From contig JABVXV010000497.1 of assembly GCA_013365325.1 (NCBI GenBank), forward strand, positions 1 to 33,880: a DNA stretch of 33,880 nucleotides, written 5' to 3'. The stretch's first letter is position 1; each line of letters starts with the position of its first letter. Source of the stretch: Dipetalonema caudispina. Taxonomy: Eukaryota; Nematoda; Chromadorea; Rhabditida; Onchocercidae. The translations under genes were made by a program, and so were the position numbers. Of the stretch, positions 14,074-25,700 are shown piece after piece. The notes below the pieces were generated by a model. It saw only the letters and a list, made by a program, of their open reading frames with translations, did no database searches and was not told the DNA's origin.

Positions 14074-14190
14074 GGCCCATCCCAAATGTGGGGCGGATAT
14101 AAATTGTAAAACCTAAAAGTGTAGGGCGGAGAAATTGTGATATAGGGTGGAGTTCAAATGATGGGTTGGCTTGAACTTCGCGGGACTATC
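14074..14190 (+). other. G-rich island with repeated GGGCGGA
   Basis: GGGCGGA at 14091 and 14124 and GGGTGGA at 14145 are each preceded by TGTG/TGTA/TATA. The first is directly followed by TATAAAT (14098-14104). The composition is unlike anything else nearby. It could be a decayed transposon or minisatellite, or a GC-box/TATA promoter; I cannot decide. Confidence 0.4.
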
Positions 14191-14861
14191 CACTTGTATT
14201 AACATTTTATAATGTCCTCCTCATTTTTCCCCCTAATTCCCTCCCTTCTTGTTCTCCTTCATTTCCCTATCCGATCAGCTTCAGCTCAATTCAATCGACC
14301 ACCCTTTACTACCTACCATCTATCCTATATCTATCCTGAAAAAACATTCGTGAACAACATGTTCAACAAGCAATCATCATAGAGGAGGAGGAAATTTGTT
14401 TGTCGTACAACCTACCATTTTGTTATGCTTAACATTCTAATCTGTCAACTTTTAACAATTATTTTATCATCAATGAAAGTTAACCTTTAATTTCATTCCG
14501 TTATCAATATTATATCTTCATTCCGTTCCGTTCCATATTATAATCAATTATTAATCTCTTTAAAAGTTACATTCATTCATATTAATTCTATATTATTAAT
14601 TAAAATATAAATTTATCTTCATTACTAGTATCATACTATCCCAATATCCAATCTTTTCTTTCCTTTTTCGTTTTTTTTTTTTTTTTTTTTTTAATGTTAC
14701 AAATTAATTATCACATTTTTACCGCATATTATTTAACATCAACTTTGGATAATTTGTTATTAATCAATTAAATATTGTTAAATGTTTTATTTGTTTTTAC
14801 AACATTAACAACAATAATTTTTACATTGTAATTAAATTAGTCAATCAGTTTGGTTAGTTAA
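14191..14861 (+). other. Non-coding flank, moderately complex sequence
   Basis: A CT-rich, homopolymer-poor patch (14211-14420) is followed by AT-rich sequence with one T-tract (14670-14692). No coding frame longer than a few codons has support. Confidence 0.7.
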
Positions 14862-14923
14862 TCGGTCAGTCAGTCAGTCAATCAGTCAGTCAGTCAGTCA
14901 GTCAATCAGTCAGTCAGTCAGTG
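14862..14923 (+). repeat. (CAGT)n microsatellite with CAAT variants
   Basis: GTCAGTCAGTCA units are interrupted by two CAAT variants spaced 28 nt apart. Confidence 0.95.
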
Positions 14924-15008
14924 ATTGTGTGATGACAATCCTTGCCCGATTGTTGATGTTATATTCAACCATCCTTTTCTCGTCGCTATCTTTTCAATCT
15001 TTCCTTTT

Positions 15009-15049
<41 letters not shown>

Positions 15050-15240
15050 CTCTCTTCCTTTGCTTCTTTTTCCCTCTCATTTACCTTTATTATCCTTCCA
15101 ATTTTCTTTGAATTTCTTTATTTTGGTATCATAAAATAATTTAATAGTTTTAATAAATTTGTTTAATTCTCAATCTTTTCATTCTCTCTTCATATTGTAC
15201 CGTTTAATTATGTTCATCATTTTAACTGACATTACCGCTT
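14924..15240 (+). other. Non-coding flank
   Basis: A 39-nt T-tract (15011-15049) followed by CT/T-rich sequence; nothing else is seen. Confidence 0.8.
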
Positions 15241-15440
15241 CAATTTAAATGGGTACAGCTGAGTATAGATTGCGCGCAGAAATCCAATTATTAGATAGGA
15301 ATGAATGAATGAATGAATTCGTTGAATTTGATTGATGATGGTATAGCGATTGATGTTGATTAACTGGATCAGCAATAGATAATTTTTACATTTTCATGTT
15401 TCACGTTTTACGTTTCATTGACGTATTTCAGGTGTACTTT
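15241..15440 (+). promoter_or_regulatory. Candidate upstream enhancer island
   Basis: About 1.4-1.6 kb before the proposed promoter lies a patch without long homopolymers: CAGCTG (15256), GCGCGC (15272), GATTGATGATGG (about 15330), TGACGTA (15419, CRE-like) and CAGGTG (15429). An AATG repeat lies at 15300-15317. The regulatory role is inferred from motif density only. Confidence 0.2.
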
Positions 15441-16060
15441 ATATGATAGGAACAAAAATAAGCATAGTTAATTTTAGTATTAGATATTGTAAAGAATAAT
15501 TAATCTAAGGATAAGTATAGAAAAAAAATTGATCCATGGATAAGTATAGATACAAATCAATCAAAAAACAAACTAAAATACTCCGAAATAAGTAAGTATG
15601 AACAAATAGAATAAATTAAAAATTATAAATTTAACAAATTCAAATTGATAATGAAAACAGAGAGTAAAATGTTCAAATTTCTTGGCTTTTTTTTTTTTTT
15701 TTTCTTTTTATCCAGTCTTTTTTTATTCAATGAAAATTAAAAAAAAAAAAAAAAATCGTTAAAATTTGTTACAGCAAATAATATTAAGTGAAACGATTAA
15801 ACAATTGAATAACAAATGAATGAATATTTTATTACAATTTTTCTTCAAATCTTAATGGTATTAGTTATAGAATTCGACTTCTTCTGCTAATGATTTGAAA
15901 TGAATAATTAATTAGTGTAGAGAATTAAATGATGCTTTAAAGATTCTTTTAAAAGATTAGGTAAAGAAGACTAATCGTGAGAAGTATAGCTTCTGCTATT
16001 TCTAACGAAACATGATAAACAGTAAATTCTTCACTAATAAAGTATATTCATAATTTGAGC

Positions 16061-16103
<43 letters not shown>

Positions 16104-16833
16104 GGAAAAGATGATATATCTTCTTATTTTCTTAAAAAAAAAAAAAAAAAAAATTTGAAATTTGCTAAATATTTCAAAGCTAAAAGTAATTAATCAAATT
16201 ATCATTCAATAATAATAATAATAGTAATAATGAATGACAATACATATTTTACAAATGTTATTTACTGACTAATTTTTGACCAATGAACTAATTTTCCAAA
16301 AATTTTTTAACAATATATTTGTACTTTACAGCTGAACAACTTATTTAATCATTTCCAACTTTGAATCATTTTTTTTTTTTGATGCAATCCAATAATTACA
16401 CAACATTCAACAATTACCACTTTGCCTTTCCTACCTGTATCATATACCCCCGTTGTTCATCTCACCCCCCCCGTCTCCTCCCAATCACCATATCGGTATA
16501 AACGTCAAGCAAACCTGTTGGCATGTCGTTGAACATCATGTTTTTACAAAAACAAATCGCTGTTGCGTTATTTTTCATTTTTTGCTAGACATTGTCAACC
16601 TCATTTGTTACTTGGTACATTATAGAAACAGTTTCATACATCCTTACAATTAGGTGTACAATTTGAAAAAGGCCATTGATTGTTGAATGTATTATGATTA
16701 CAGTATTAATTGATAATTAAAAATTTTAATTTAATAATAATTTTCTATTTAATTATAGTAGTATTGATAAGAGTGTTTCTTTTTTTTTTTTTTTTTCCAT
16801 CATCTTTTCAATATCTTATATTTCTACAATTGT
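15441..16833 (+). other. Immediate upstream region of the gene
   Basis: AT-rich with A-tracts at 15739-15754, 16064-16096 and 16134-16153. A more complex patch (16380-16660) has a C-run at 16465-16473 and ends before the ATG-free zone. Its open frame begins at a TTG and has no splice or family support. Confidence 0.7.
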
Positions 16834-16870
16834 TATAAAATTTTTTTTTTTTTTTTTTAAAATTTCAGGT
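16834..16870 (+). promoter_or_regulatory. Candidate core promoter (TATA-like box plus initiator-like TCAG)
   Basis: TATAAAA begins at 16834 and an initiator-like TTTCAGGT has its A at 16867, 33 bases downstream, the usual spacing for a TATA-driven start. The following 480 bases lack any ATG. In DNA this AT-rich a TATA match alone means little, and a T-tract separates the two elements. The same TTTCAG could instead be a splice acceptor starting a 5' exon at 16869. Confidence 0.25.
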
Positions 16871-17349
16871 TTATTTGAAAAGAAAGAAAGAAAGAAAGGA
16901 AAAAAAAAATCCTTTTTCATTAGAAAATTGATTTTTATTATCATATATTTGATTACTACTACTGCTATTACTGCTGTTATTTTATCAATATTAATATTTT
17001 CATTTCCTATTATTACTTCTTATCAATTTATCATCATTATTATCATTACAATTGCTATCATTTTTAATCTACTGATAGCATTTAATAATATTTTTTTTTA
17101 ACAAAAATAAACAACAATAACAAATAACAAAAACAACAAACAACCAATAACAACAACGTCTACGACAACGACGACTACAACGATTAGTGACAATTATTTA
17201 ATTGAATACAAATATATAGTTCATTCAGCCAATTGCTGCATATCTCTCATCATCTTTTCGATATTACCTCATCATCATCATCAACATCAACATCATCATC
17301 AACATCATTATCAACATCAAACGGCAACAACAACTTCAGCAATTCGCGG
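16869..17349 (+). other. Probable 5' untranslated leader of the Iroquois gene, ATG-free
   Basis: No ATG occurs in any frame between 16697 and 17349, about 650 bases, directly before the proposed start codon. At this base composition several would be expected. The last part is CAA- and ACA-rich (17101-17180) and then CAT/CAA-rich (17270-17340), the unstructured composition typical of leaders. All three frames have stops upstream, so it is unlikely to be coding throughout. The 5' boundary is uncertain. Confidence 0.45.
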
Positions 17350-17394
17350 ATGGCATTCAATCCGGCGGCAGCAGCAGCTGCATTCAATGCTCAG
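17350..17394 (+). CDS. irx: Iroquois exon 1: start codon and Ala-rich N-terminus
   Basis: This exon encodes [15 protein letters not shown], followed by a donor (CAG|GTGTGT) in phase 0 that joins exon 2 in frame. The ATG at 17350 was chosen for two reasons. It is the only ATG in this frame after the last upstream stop (17203), and it is the first ATG in any frame since 16694, so a scanning ribosome would reach it first. The context is GCGGATGG: G at +4 but C at -3, only moderate. The joined start MAFNP...AQLLAAS loosely recalls the short N-terminal motif of other Iroquois proteins, but I would not call it homologous. In the same frame the sequence is open back to 17206 and encodes a Ser/Thr-rich stretch, so an unseen upstream exon spliced in at an acceptor-like AG (17227-17228) remains possible. 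Confidence 0.6.
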
Positions 17395-17518
17395 GTGTGT
17401 CAACAGTACCTAATCTATATCATTTATCTAACCATTCAAAACTATCCAAAATCCTATACCGTTCAGTATTAAATTCTTTCCCGAAGAAACTCTTCCTATT
17501 TTTTTCTTTTTTTTTCAT

Positions 17519-17563
<45 letters not shown>

Positions 17564-20500
17564 TTCATGATAAACCATCATCATAAATATTGCCATATCG
17601 TATACAAAAGTTTAGTTTAGTTAAATTAGTTAATCGTATTTTGTACAGTAGTAATTATTTCCTTCTATTTTCTCTTTTATTTTGTATGTGTAATTTATCA
17701 CATTATTATTTTCATATTCTAAAAAAAATTTGAAATTAATTAATTTCTAATTGATTTAATCGTGAGAAATTTACATTTCAACATCGATATACGTTTTTTT
17801 TTTTTTTTTCAAGATTTCATTCTATAATTATTTGATTCATTTATTAATTTCCAAATCTCATCCATTCCTGTTTATTAATTCAATCAAAAAAGAATTGAAT
17901 AAATTAGATTGATAAAGAAGAAACGAAATTTTACAACATATAATGCTGAATATTTTACGAGTAAGTTAATCCTTCTTTTGCATAATTTAATTAATTGTTT
18001 GTTTATAACAACAAGATGGTAATTATAGGAAGGAAAGGATGAAAGGTAAGGAAAAAGATTAAAAGGAAATTATGTAAAAAATTACGAATTATTTTCATCA
18101 AGAAATTATTGACATATAATTGTAATGTTTATGGAAGCATTTATGCAAATTAATAAAATCAAATAATTTAAAGTTAAAATTTAAAACTTTTAAAATTGTA
18201 TGGTAATTTTGAATTTATTACAGTTGCTGGCTGCCTCACAACCGTCGACACCAGTGAAAACGGAACAACCTTCAGCATTAGTTGGTAATGTTCCGGTTGT
18301 AACCTCAATAAGCAGTAATAATGCTGATGAAATGAGTGGTGGCGGTGATACGACAAGATTTTTGAATGCCAGTGGACCACTGTTAACACCCGGTGGTTTA
18401 GCCGGTTTTCCACATCCGATGGAACATGAAGCTGCATTCAGGGCAGCTATGGCTCAGGGTGCATTACCTTTTCCTGCTATTTATCCCGGTTTACATCCTG
18501 CGGTAAGTTCAATATTAAAATATTTCATCGTAACATAAGTAATGACTATTTTCCGCCAAAATTACAAATATAACTCAAATAATTGATAACTTCATCAAAC
18601 AACACTCTCTCTTTCTCTCTCCCTCTCTCTTATCTCTTTGTTTAGTAAATAAATTTGCACTGTTTTCTTTCAAAGAATTACAATTCTATTTGAAATAATA
18701 ATTCATTACCTTTTATATCATTTTACTTTTCAAATTCTAACTTAAACAAAAATTTCAACAATAGCGTAAAATTAAATTAATAAAAAAAAAAAAAAGAAAA
18801 AATAAGTGAAGAATTAAATGATTTAACACAAACATTGTCTCAAGATGATTTTTTTTTTCTCTTCCCTTAGAATCTCTCTCTCTCTTTTACTCCTGTCATC
18901 CTTTTCTCTTTGTTTAATTGATAACTTGTTGGAACAATAATGTTTGTGTTTCAGTTAATGTCCTCTAAAGTACCGAAGAAAATTTTTGCTAGTCCGTTAA
19001 TCATTGTCTAAATGTTAAACTAATGATTATGTCGATACCTTTCTAATGAATGAATGATACACAATCATCGCCATCATTAATAACATTATTATCATCAGCA
19101 TCATTATCACTACCACCATCACCACCATTACCACCATCACCACCATCACTACCATCACTATCATCAATATCAAACATCATTATCATCACCATCATCATTA
19201 TTCCTACCATTCCATACAAGAAATATTATGGATGGGCAGGTGTTGGCGCATTTTTCAATAGTTCCATTTTTCAAAATGTTTTTTGCTTTTCTTGAGATTT
19301 TTTCTAATTTTTTGAATTATGAATTACAAATTAGATTTAAGTCTAATTCTGGAATTTAAATCAACAGATTTATTCCGATTATTAATATAAGTTTTTATTA
19401 TTATTATTTTTAAATGATTAATATAATATATTTATATATATATTATATATATACCTTTTCAAGTAAGACTGACGTGACGTGATCTTTATGGTAATATATT
19501 TGGCAGGTAAAATATGGAATTTAAAAATATAAAAAAGTTGAATGTATGAAAGATGTAAATTGATGCGGAAATTTAAACATTAATTTAATGAGAAAAATTG
19601 ATTTTAAATTTACCAACAAATTAGTTGTTTTATTGTTTTTTTTTTTTTTTTTTTTTTTTTTTTTGGATTTGAAAACGCCTTTTTTCTTTTTTTTTTTCCA
19701 AATTAGTATTACAAACATTATTTTAAAAGTGAAAATTTTCAAATTCTTTTTGAATAAAACTGTTATAATTTTTAGAAATCTAACGAATCTAAACAATATT
19801 ACGCTACGTCTAATAGTTGTACCATCAAACATGAAGAATATTTAAATTTTGAAATGTTTAATGTCATTTTTCCATTCATTTAAATTTCATCATTTTTCAA
19901 CTAATCAGTGCATTAATTGGGATATTTATTAAAAATGTATTTAACTGCTAAGCTATTTCTTTTTTCTTGCATCATTTAATTAATGCATTACAATTAGAAA
20001 TAGAATAAAGATGTCAAATTTTAAGTGATATTTCAATTTGAAATTTAATAATAATCTTTTTTCTTCACATTAATAGTTTTCTTACTAATAACAATTAATA
20101 TAAATAAATAAAAAAAATGATACATGGAAACAAACAAATTTCAAAAAGAAAATGTTCCAATTTGCTAATTGATCAATTCAAATCTACCATATTGATTTCA
20201 ATCCGTAATAAATCAGAAATTAACCGATCCGTCATGAATGGAGCTTGAAATAACAAGTAAAAGAAAACATGATGATTTGTTGTAATGATGATTTTTCATT
20301 GAAAAAAAAAAAAAAAAAAAAAAAAAAAAACGAAACAGAAAAATCTTTTTTTTTCTCTCTTCTCATTTTGGTATTATCAATTTTTTTCTTCTCTCTCTCT
20401 CTCTCTCTCTTTCTTTTTTTTTTTTTTCTTTTACCCAAACTTATTACATGTCAAAGTGTTGTCAAATCATTCCTCATCATCATTTCTTTCTTCATTTTTC

Positions 20501-21933
20501 CTCTTCTTCCTTCAAAAAAAAAAATCGTTATAATACAATCATTCAATTTTTTTATTCCTCACAAATAAACAACAACAGATGATTTTACCATAGGTATGGA
20601 AAATACCGCTTTTATAATAATGACCTTCAAAAAAAAAAAAAAAAAAAGGAATCATTCAATTTTTTTTTTTTTTTTTTTTTTTTTCATTTCAATCCTTCTT
20701 TGGATATTATCGCTATTCTTAAATTACAAAAACAACAATGAACTTAATTTTGGAATTTTTGATCAGAAATGAATGAATGAATGAATGAATGGATGAATAA
20801 TTTTTTTTGTAAATAAAATAAAAAATAATTAATGAAATTTGAAATGAGGAAAGAAGAGGCAAAAAGTAAAATGATCAGCAATATAATCAATGTTCTTTTT
20901 TTTTTTAATAAAATATTGAAAAATTTTAAAAATCAATAATTTATTTTAAAAATATTAAATAGTAATGAAGGAATTGATAATTTTACATTGAATAAAATGT
21001 TAGAATTCTTATACATCTTTTGTGATATAAAACTAAAAAGTTCATAAAATAAACATTTCACATATGATAGTATATTTATGATTTATAAATTAACAAATCA
21101 AAGAATAATTAAATTTTTAAAAAATTAAAATTTCCACTTTTCTTTTTTAATTTTTATTTATTTTCAGGAAATGAAACCAGAAATGATTGGTGCAGTACGG
21201 GCAGTTTCCGGTTATTTTTTTGATCCAATGCCATATCATCCATATGCTAGTGGTTTAGATGGTACACGACGTAAAAATGCAACACGTGAAACAACCGCAC
21301 CGCTCAAATCATGGCTTAATGAACATCGAAAAAATCCATATCCAACAAAAGCGGAAAAAATTATGCTTGCATTACTTACTAAAATGACTTTAACACAGGT
21401 TAGTACTATTATTTTATTTATTTATTTTTTCTTTATTGATTAAAATTGAATAAAAATTTTTGTAATTATTTAAAAAATAATTAAATTACAATTTATATTA
21501 TTATCAAAATAATGAGTAATATTTTTTGAAAATTTAATGAATGATAAATTTTAATTAGAAATAATTGAATAAATATTTGCAAAAAAAATTTTTTCCATAT
21601 GATTCATTCTTTCTGATGAGGTTTGCATTTGGGATAGAGATAATATAAAATGGGCTAAAATGATGGAAAAAACTTCGGAGTACTATGAGCGAACAGTAAA
21701 ATAATTTCGAAATTATTGCAATAAATTCAAATGAAGTTTAAATTTAAAATGAAAATAAATTTACCATTCATTTTATTACAATTCAGATGACATTTTATCT
21801 TCTGAAAAATTGACAACATTTTATTTGGAAATTCCATTCTGTCATCATAATTTAAGCAAAGCATTTTTCAGCCATTTAATTTGAAAAATTTGCTAAGATA
21901 TGTTGATTTCATCAAATATTTGATTTTTTTTTC

Positions 21934-21964
<31 letters not shown>

Positions 21965-22855
21965 TTGTAAGCATTAATTAGCAAATTATTCATCTTTTAA
22001 TGAATCAAAGATTATCGCCAAATCATTTACATATCTATGCAATTTCCCTTTTTGCTTACTTAATTTGTGATTGACATTAAATTAATCGTGGAATAAAATT
22101 CGTAAGATAAAGAGAGAGAGAGAGAAAGAGAGAGAGAGAAAAAAAAAAGGAAAAATATTGACCGAATTGGATCGAAATGGGAAGAAAAAGGGATTAATTG
22201 AATTAGCGATAGAGAGGATATTTTCCGGAAAAACTGTTTATTCGAAACGATAAAGGATTTTTTTCCTTTTTCATTACATACATAGTTTGATTCATTTTGA
22301 TCTTTTTTTTTTTTCAACTTTGCTAAAATTTAGAATTTGCTTAATGTAAACAATAAACCTTAAAAGAGTATTTTAAAAATTGTGCAAAAGTCGAAATATT
22401 ATTAATTATTTGCCTGAATTATATAAGCTATGCTTCTTTCACTAATAAAATTTAGAAAATAATACTTAAATAATAGTATATCTTAGTATCCGAATAATCC
22501 AAAACATCAATTCAATGTCAATAAATTATAAACTGAATAGTTCTCATTGCTTTTTTTTTCCATTTATTTTTAAATTATAAAATATGAATAAAATGATATC
22601 ATTACATTTCATTTTATAATTAAATAATATCATTCATAATTTACATTTCAAAATATTTCCATATCTTTTCTTTTTTTCTTTTTTTTTTTTTTTTCATTCT
22701 ATATCAAATAAGATTTGTTAAAAGAATCATTTAGAATATGTTCGTAATAGATAAAACAAATTCATTACAATTCAATTACCGTACCAGTTTTATTATAAAT
22801 TTAAACTTTTACGATGTCATTATTTCTTCTTTGCCTTTTCTTTTTAAATTTTCGA

Positions 22856-22888
<33 letters not shown>

Positions 22889-24229
22889 TTTCTTCCCATT
22901 TCTCATACTTCTACTTCCATTCATTAGTTTAATTTTTAATTATTTATTATCATTAATGTATACAAACTATTACCATCATTACTACTATTACAAAATAACA
23001 ACTACTACTTATAACTAATACTAATACTATTAATACCTTAAATGAATATTTGTTGTAGCAGAAAAGATTAGTGAAACAAAAAAAAAAAAAAAAAAAAAGC
23101 GGTCATTCTTTTTGATGTTTGTATTTTTTTTTTGATTGGATTGCTTTCTGAAGAGATACTACTTTAAAGAATCATTTTAATCAATCAAAATCAAGTGTTT
23201 TTTCTTTTTTTTTTTTCCCTCTCTCTCTCTCTCCCACTCTCTCTCCCTCTCTTTCTGGATAACAGAAGGATAAATCTTGTGAAGAAAAAAAAAAAAAAAA
23301 CGAATTCTCTTTTTTCTTTTTTTTTTGATTTATTTTTATTAAAACTAAATAATTTAAATAAAATTTCATTTATTATTATTAAAACTAAATAATTTTTTTT
23401 TTTTTTTAGTAATTAATATTGTAATTGCAATATTTATTTCAATTTTGTAAAAAAATTTTACTTTTTTTCCTTTCATATACAATATTACAATAATATATTA
23501 TTACCTATAATATATTCGAATACTAGGAATTAATCAAAAATTTTCCAACTAAATTTTTATTCATTAATTGTTAATCTATTGAAATTGCTCTCTCCTGTTT
23601 TCTGTTAATGGAAACTTTTTTTTTTTTTTAACAAATTATGGATTTCTTTCTTTTCCTTTTTTTCATTGATTATATAAGAGGATAATTATGTAACATTTTT
23701 TATCCAACTTAATTAGGATTTTCATTAAGTGTTAGTGGTTATCTATTAATGACCATTAATCGTTATTTTGCGGTATCCTTTTTGAGTTTTTTTTTTTTTT
23801 TTTTTTACTATCTATCATAAGTGTCGAAAATTTTTTGATGCTATCTACACACACACACACACACCACACATACACATACATACAAATACATATCATAAAG
23901 AATCTGTTAAGTATCATTACATTTCAGTTCTACATTGTAATCGATCATTTTCATTTCTAGAAATATGCTATTTCATTTATTTGTTTACATTCTTACTTTA
24001 ATTAATTTTCAAAATGAATGCAAATATATAGGATAAAGAAAGAGGGAGAGAGAGAGAGAGAGAGAGAATGGAAAAGGAAGAGGTATTAATTTCTTTAATC
24101 ATTTGAAAATTTCGATGAAAAAAATTTTTTTTTCCCCCTTGTTAATCTTCCGACAGTAATGCAAATTATTGCATTTAATTAATAGTATAATAAGTTGTAA
24201 TATAAACTAATATAAGTTTGTAAATATAA

Positions 24230-24265
<36 letters not shown>

Positions 24266-24570
24266 AAAAAGCCAAAAAAAAAAGTTGAAAAGATGGAAAT
24301 TTCATGTAGGTTGTTAACAAGCGGTAACATAAAAGGAAATTTAGCAAATGAAGGGTAGGAAAAGGAAAGAAGTAATTTAATTTTGCAAACAAGAAGAATG
24401 ATAACTAATCAATGAACCGAGAATGGTATGAAGAGAAAAGATAGTAAAAGTAATATGACAGGGTCAAAAAGGGTGAAGAGGAGAAAAAAGAAAAAATGAT
24501 GTTTTTACTAATTAAATATAAATTGCTTATTCGTCATTTTTTTTTTTTTTTTCTGCAATTTTATTTCTTT

Positions 24571-24601
<31 letters not shown>

Positions 24602-24783
24602 CATTCATCTCCTAATAATTAATTAGGAAGAAGCATTTGTAAATTTTATTAATAAATAAAATGTAATTTATACTAGGAAATATATAGTCAAATTATCCAG
24701 GCCTAATTATTTTTTTGATGGAAATTACTTGGTGAAAATGAAATAAAAAGTGATTCGAATATTAAATAGTATTCAGTAAAGGC

Positions 24784-24829
<46 letters not shown>

Positions 24830-24836
24830 TAACAAC

Positions 24837-24882
<46 letters not shown>

Positions 24883-24894
24883 GTAATAATAATA

Positions 24895-24960
<66 letters not shown>

Positions 24961-24972
24961 GTAATAATAATA

Positions 24973-25054
<82 letters not shown>

Positions 25055-25665
25055 TATTGACACAGTAATGATCAATCAATTTTTCCCTCATAATTATGAA
25101 AAAAACTTTTTTTTTCTTTTTTTGATTCCCAAATGCATCTGAATTTCATTCTTTAATTGCATATGGTTATATTTTAATTCCTTCAAAAATTGTAATTTTT
25201 AGTGGCCTCAAAAAAAGCGATTTTTTTTTTTTTTTTTACAAATTTTAATAATAAATAATATAACATCTTTTTTTTTTTTCTTTTCCTTTAAATTGAATCG
25301 TCTATTTATTATTAACATTTTTTTTTTTTTTTCGGAAAAAAATGATCACATAATTATCTTTTTCGAGTAATTTTCCTTTTACAAAACTACTACTACTACT
25401 ACTACTACTACTATTACTGATACTATTGATACTATCTGATGCTAGTGATATTGTTGTAATTTTTTGTAGTATATTTTAAAGTTTTATCATCAATTTCAAT
25501 AAATTATTAACTATGCAATTATATAGCATTACTGTTAGAAGAAGAAAAAACAATGTTACATTAAAATTTTTACATTTAAAATTATCAGTTATAATTTTTC
25601 GAGACATAATACTAAATTAGTGAATGATTATCCATTCAATACGAATACATTCTGTTCTCTCTCTC

Positions 25666-25700
<35 letters not shown>

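Noticed and set aside
14925..15134. Overlapping open frames with long Phe runs
   Set aside because: Two frames open simultaneously because of a 39-nt T-tract; no other support.
16453..16653. Open frame upstream of the gene as a possible N-terminal exon
   Set aside because: Begins at TTG, no usable donor in a matching phase, no Iroquois N-terminal resemblance; kept only as complex upstream sequence.
17111..17394. Alternative frame through the exon 1 region (Thr-rich then His/Gln-rich)
   Set aside because: Open but without ATG, and it would leave exon 2 out of frame; the frame reading [15 protein letters not shown] joins exon 2 in phase 0.
19050..19295. Ser/Pro/Leu open frame in intron 2
   Set aside because: Encoded by the CACCAT triplet array; no acceptor and donor pair in phase with exons 2 and 3.
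24762..25091. Minus-strand poly-Ile and poly-Leu open frames
   Set aside because: Translation of the AAT microsatellite; open in several frames at once.
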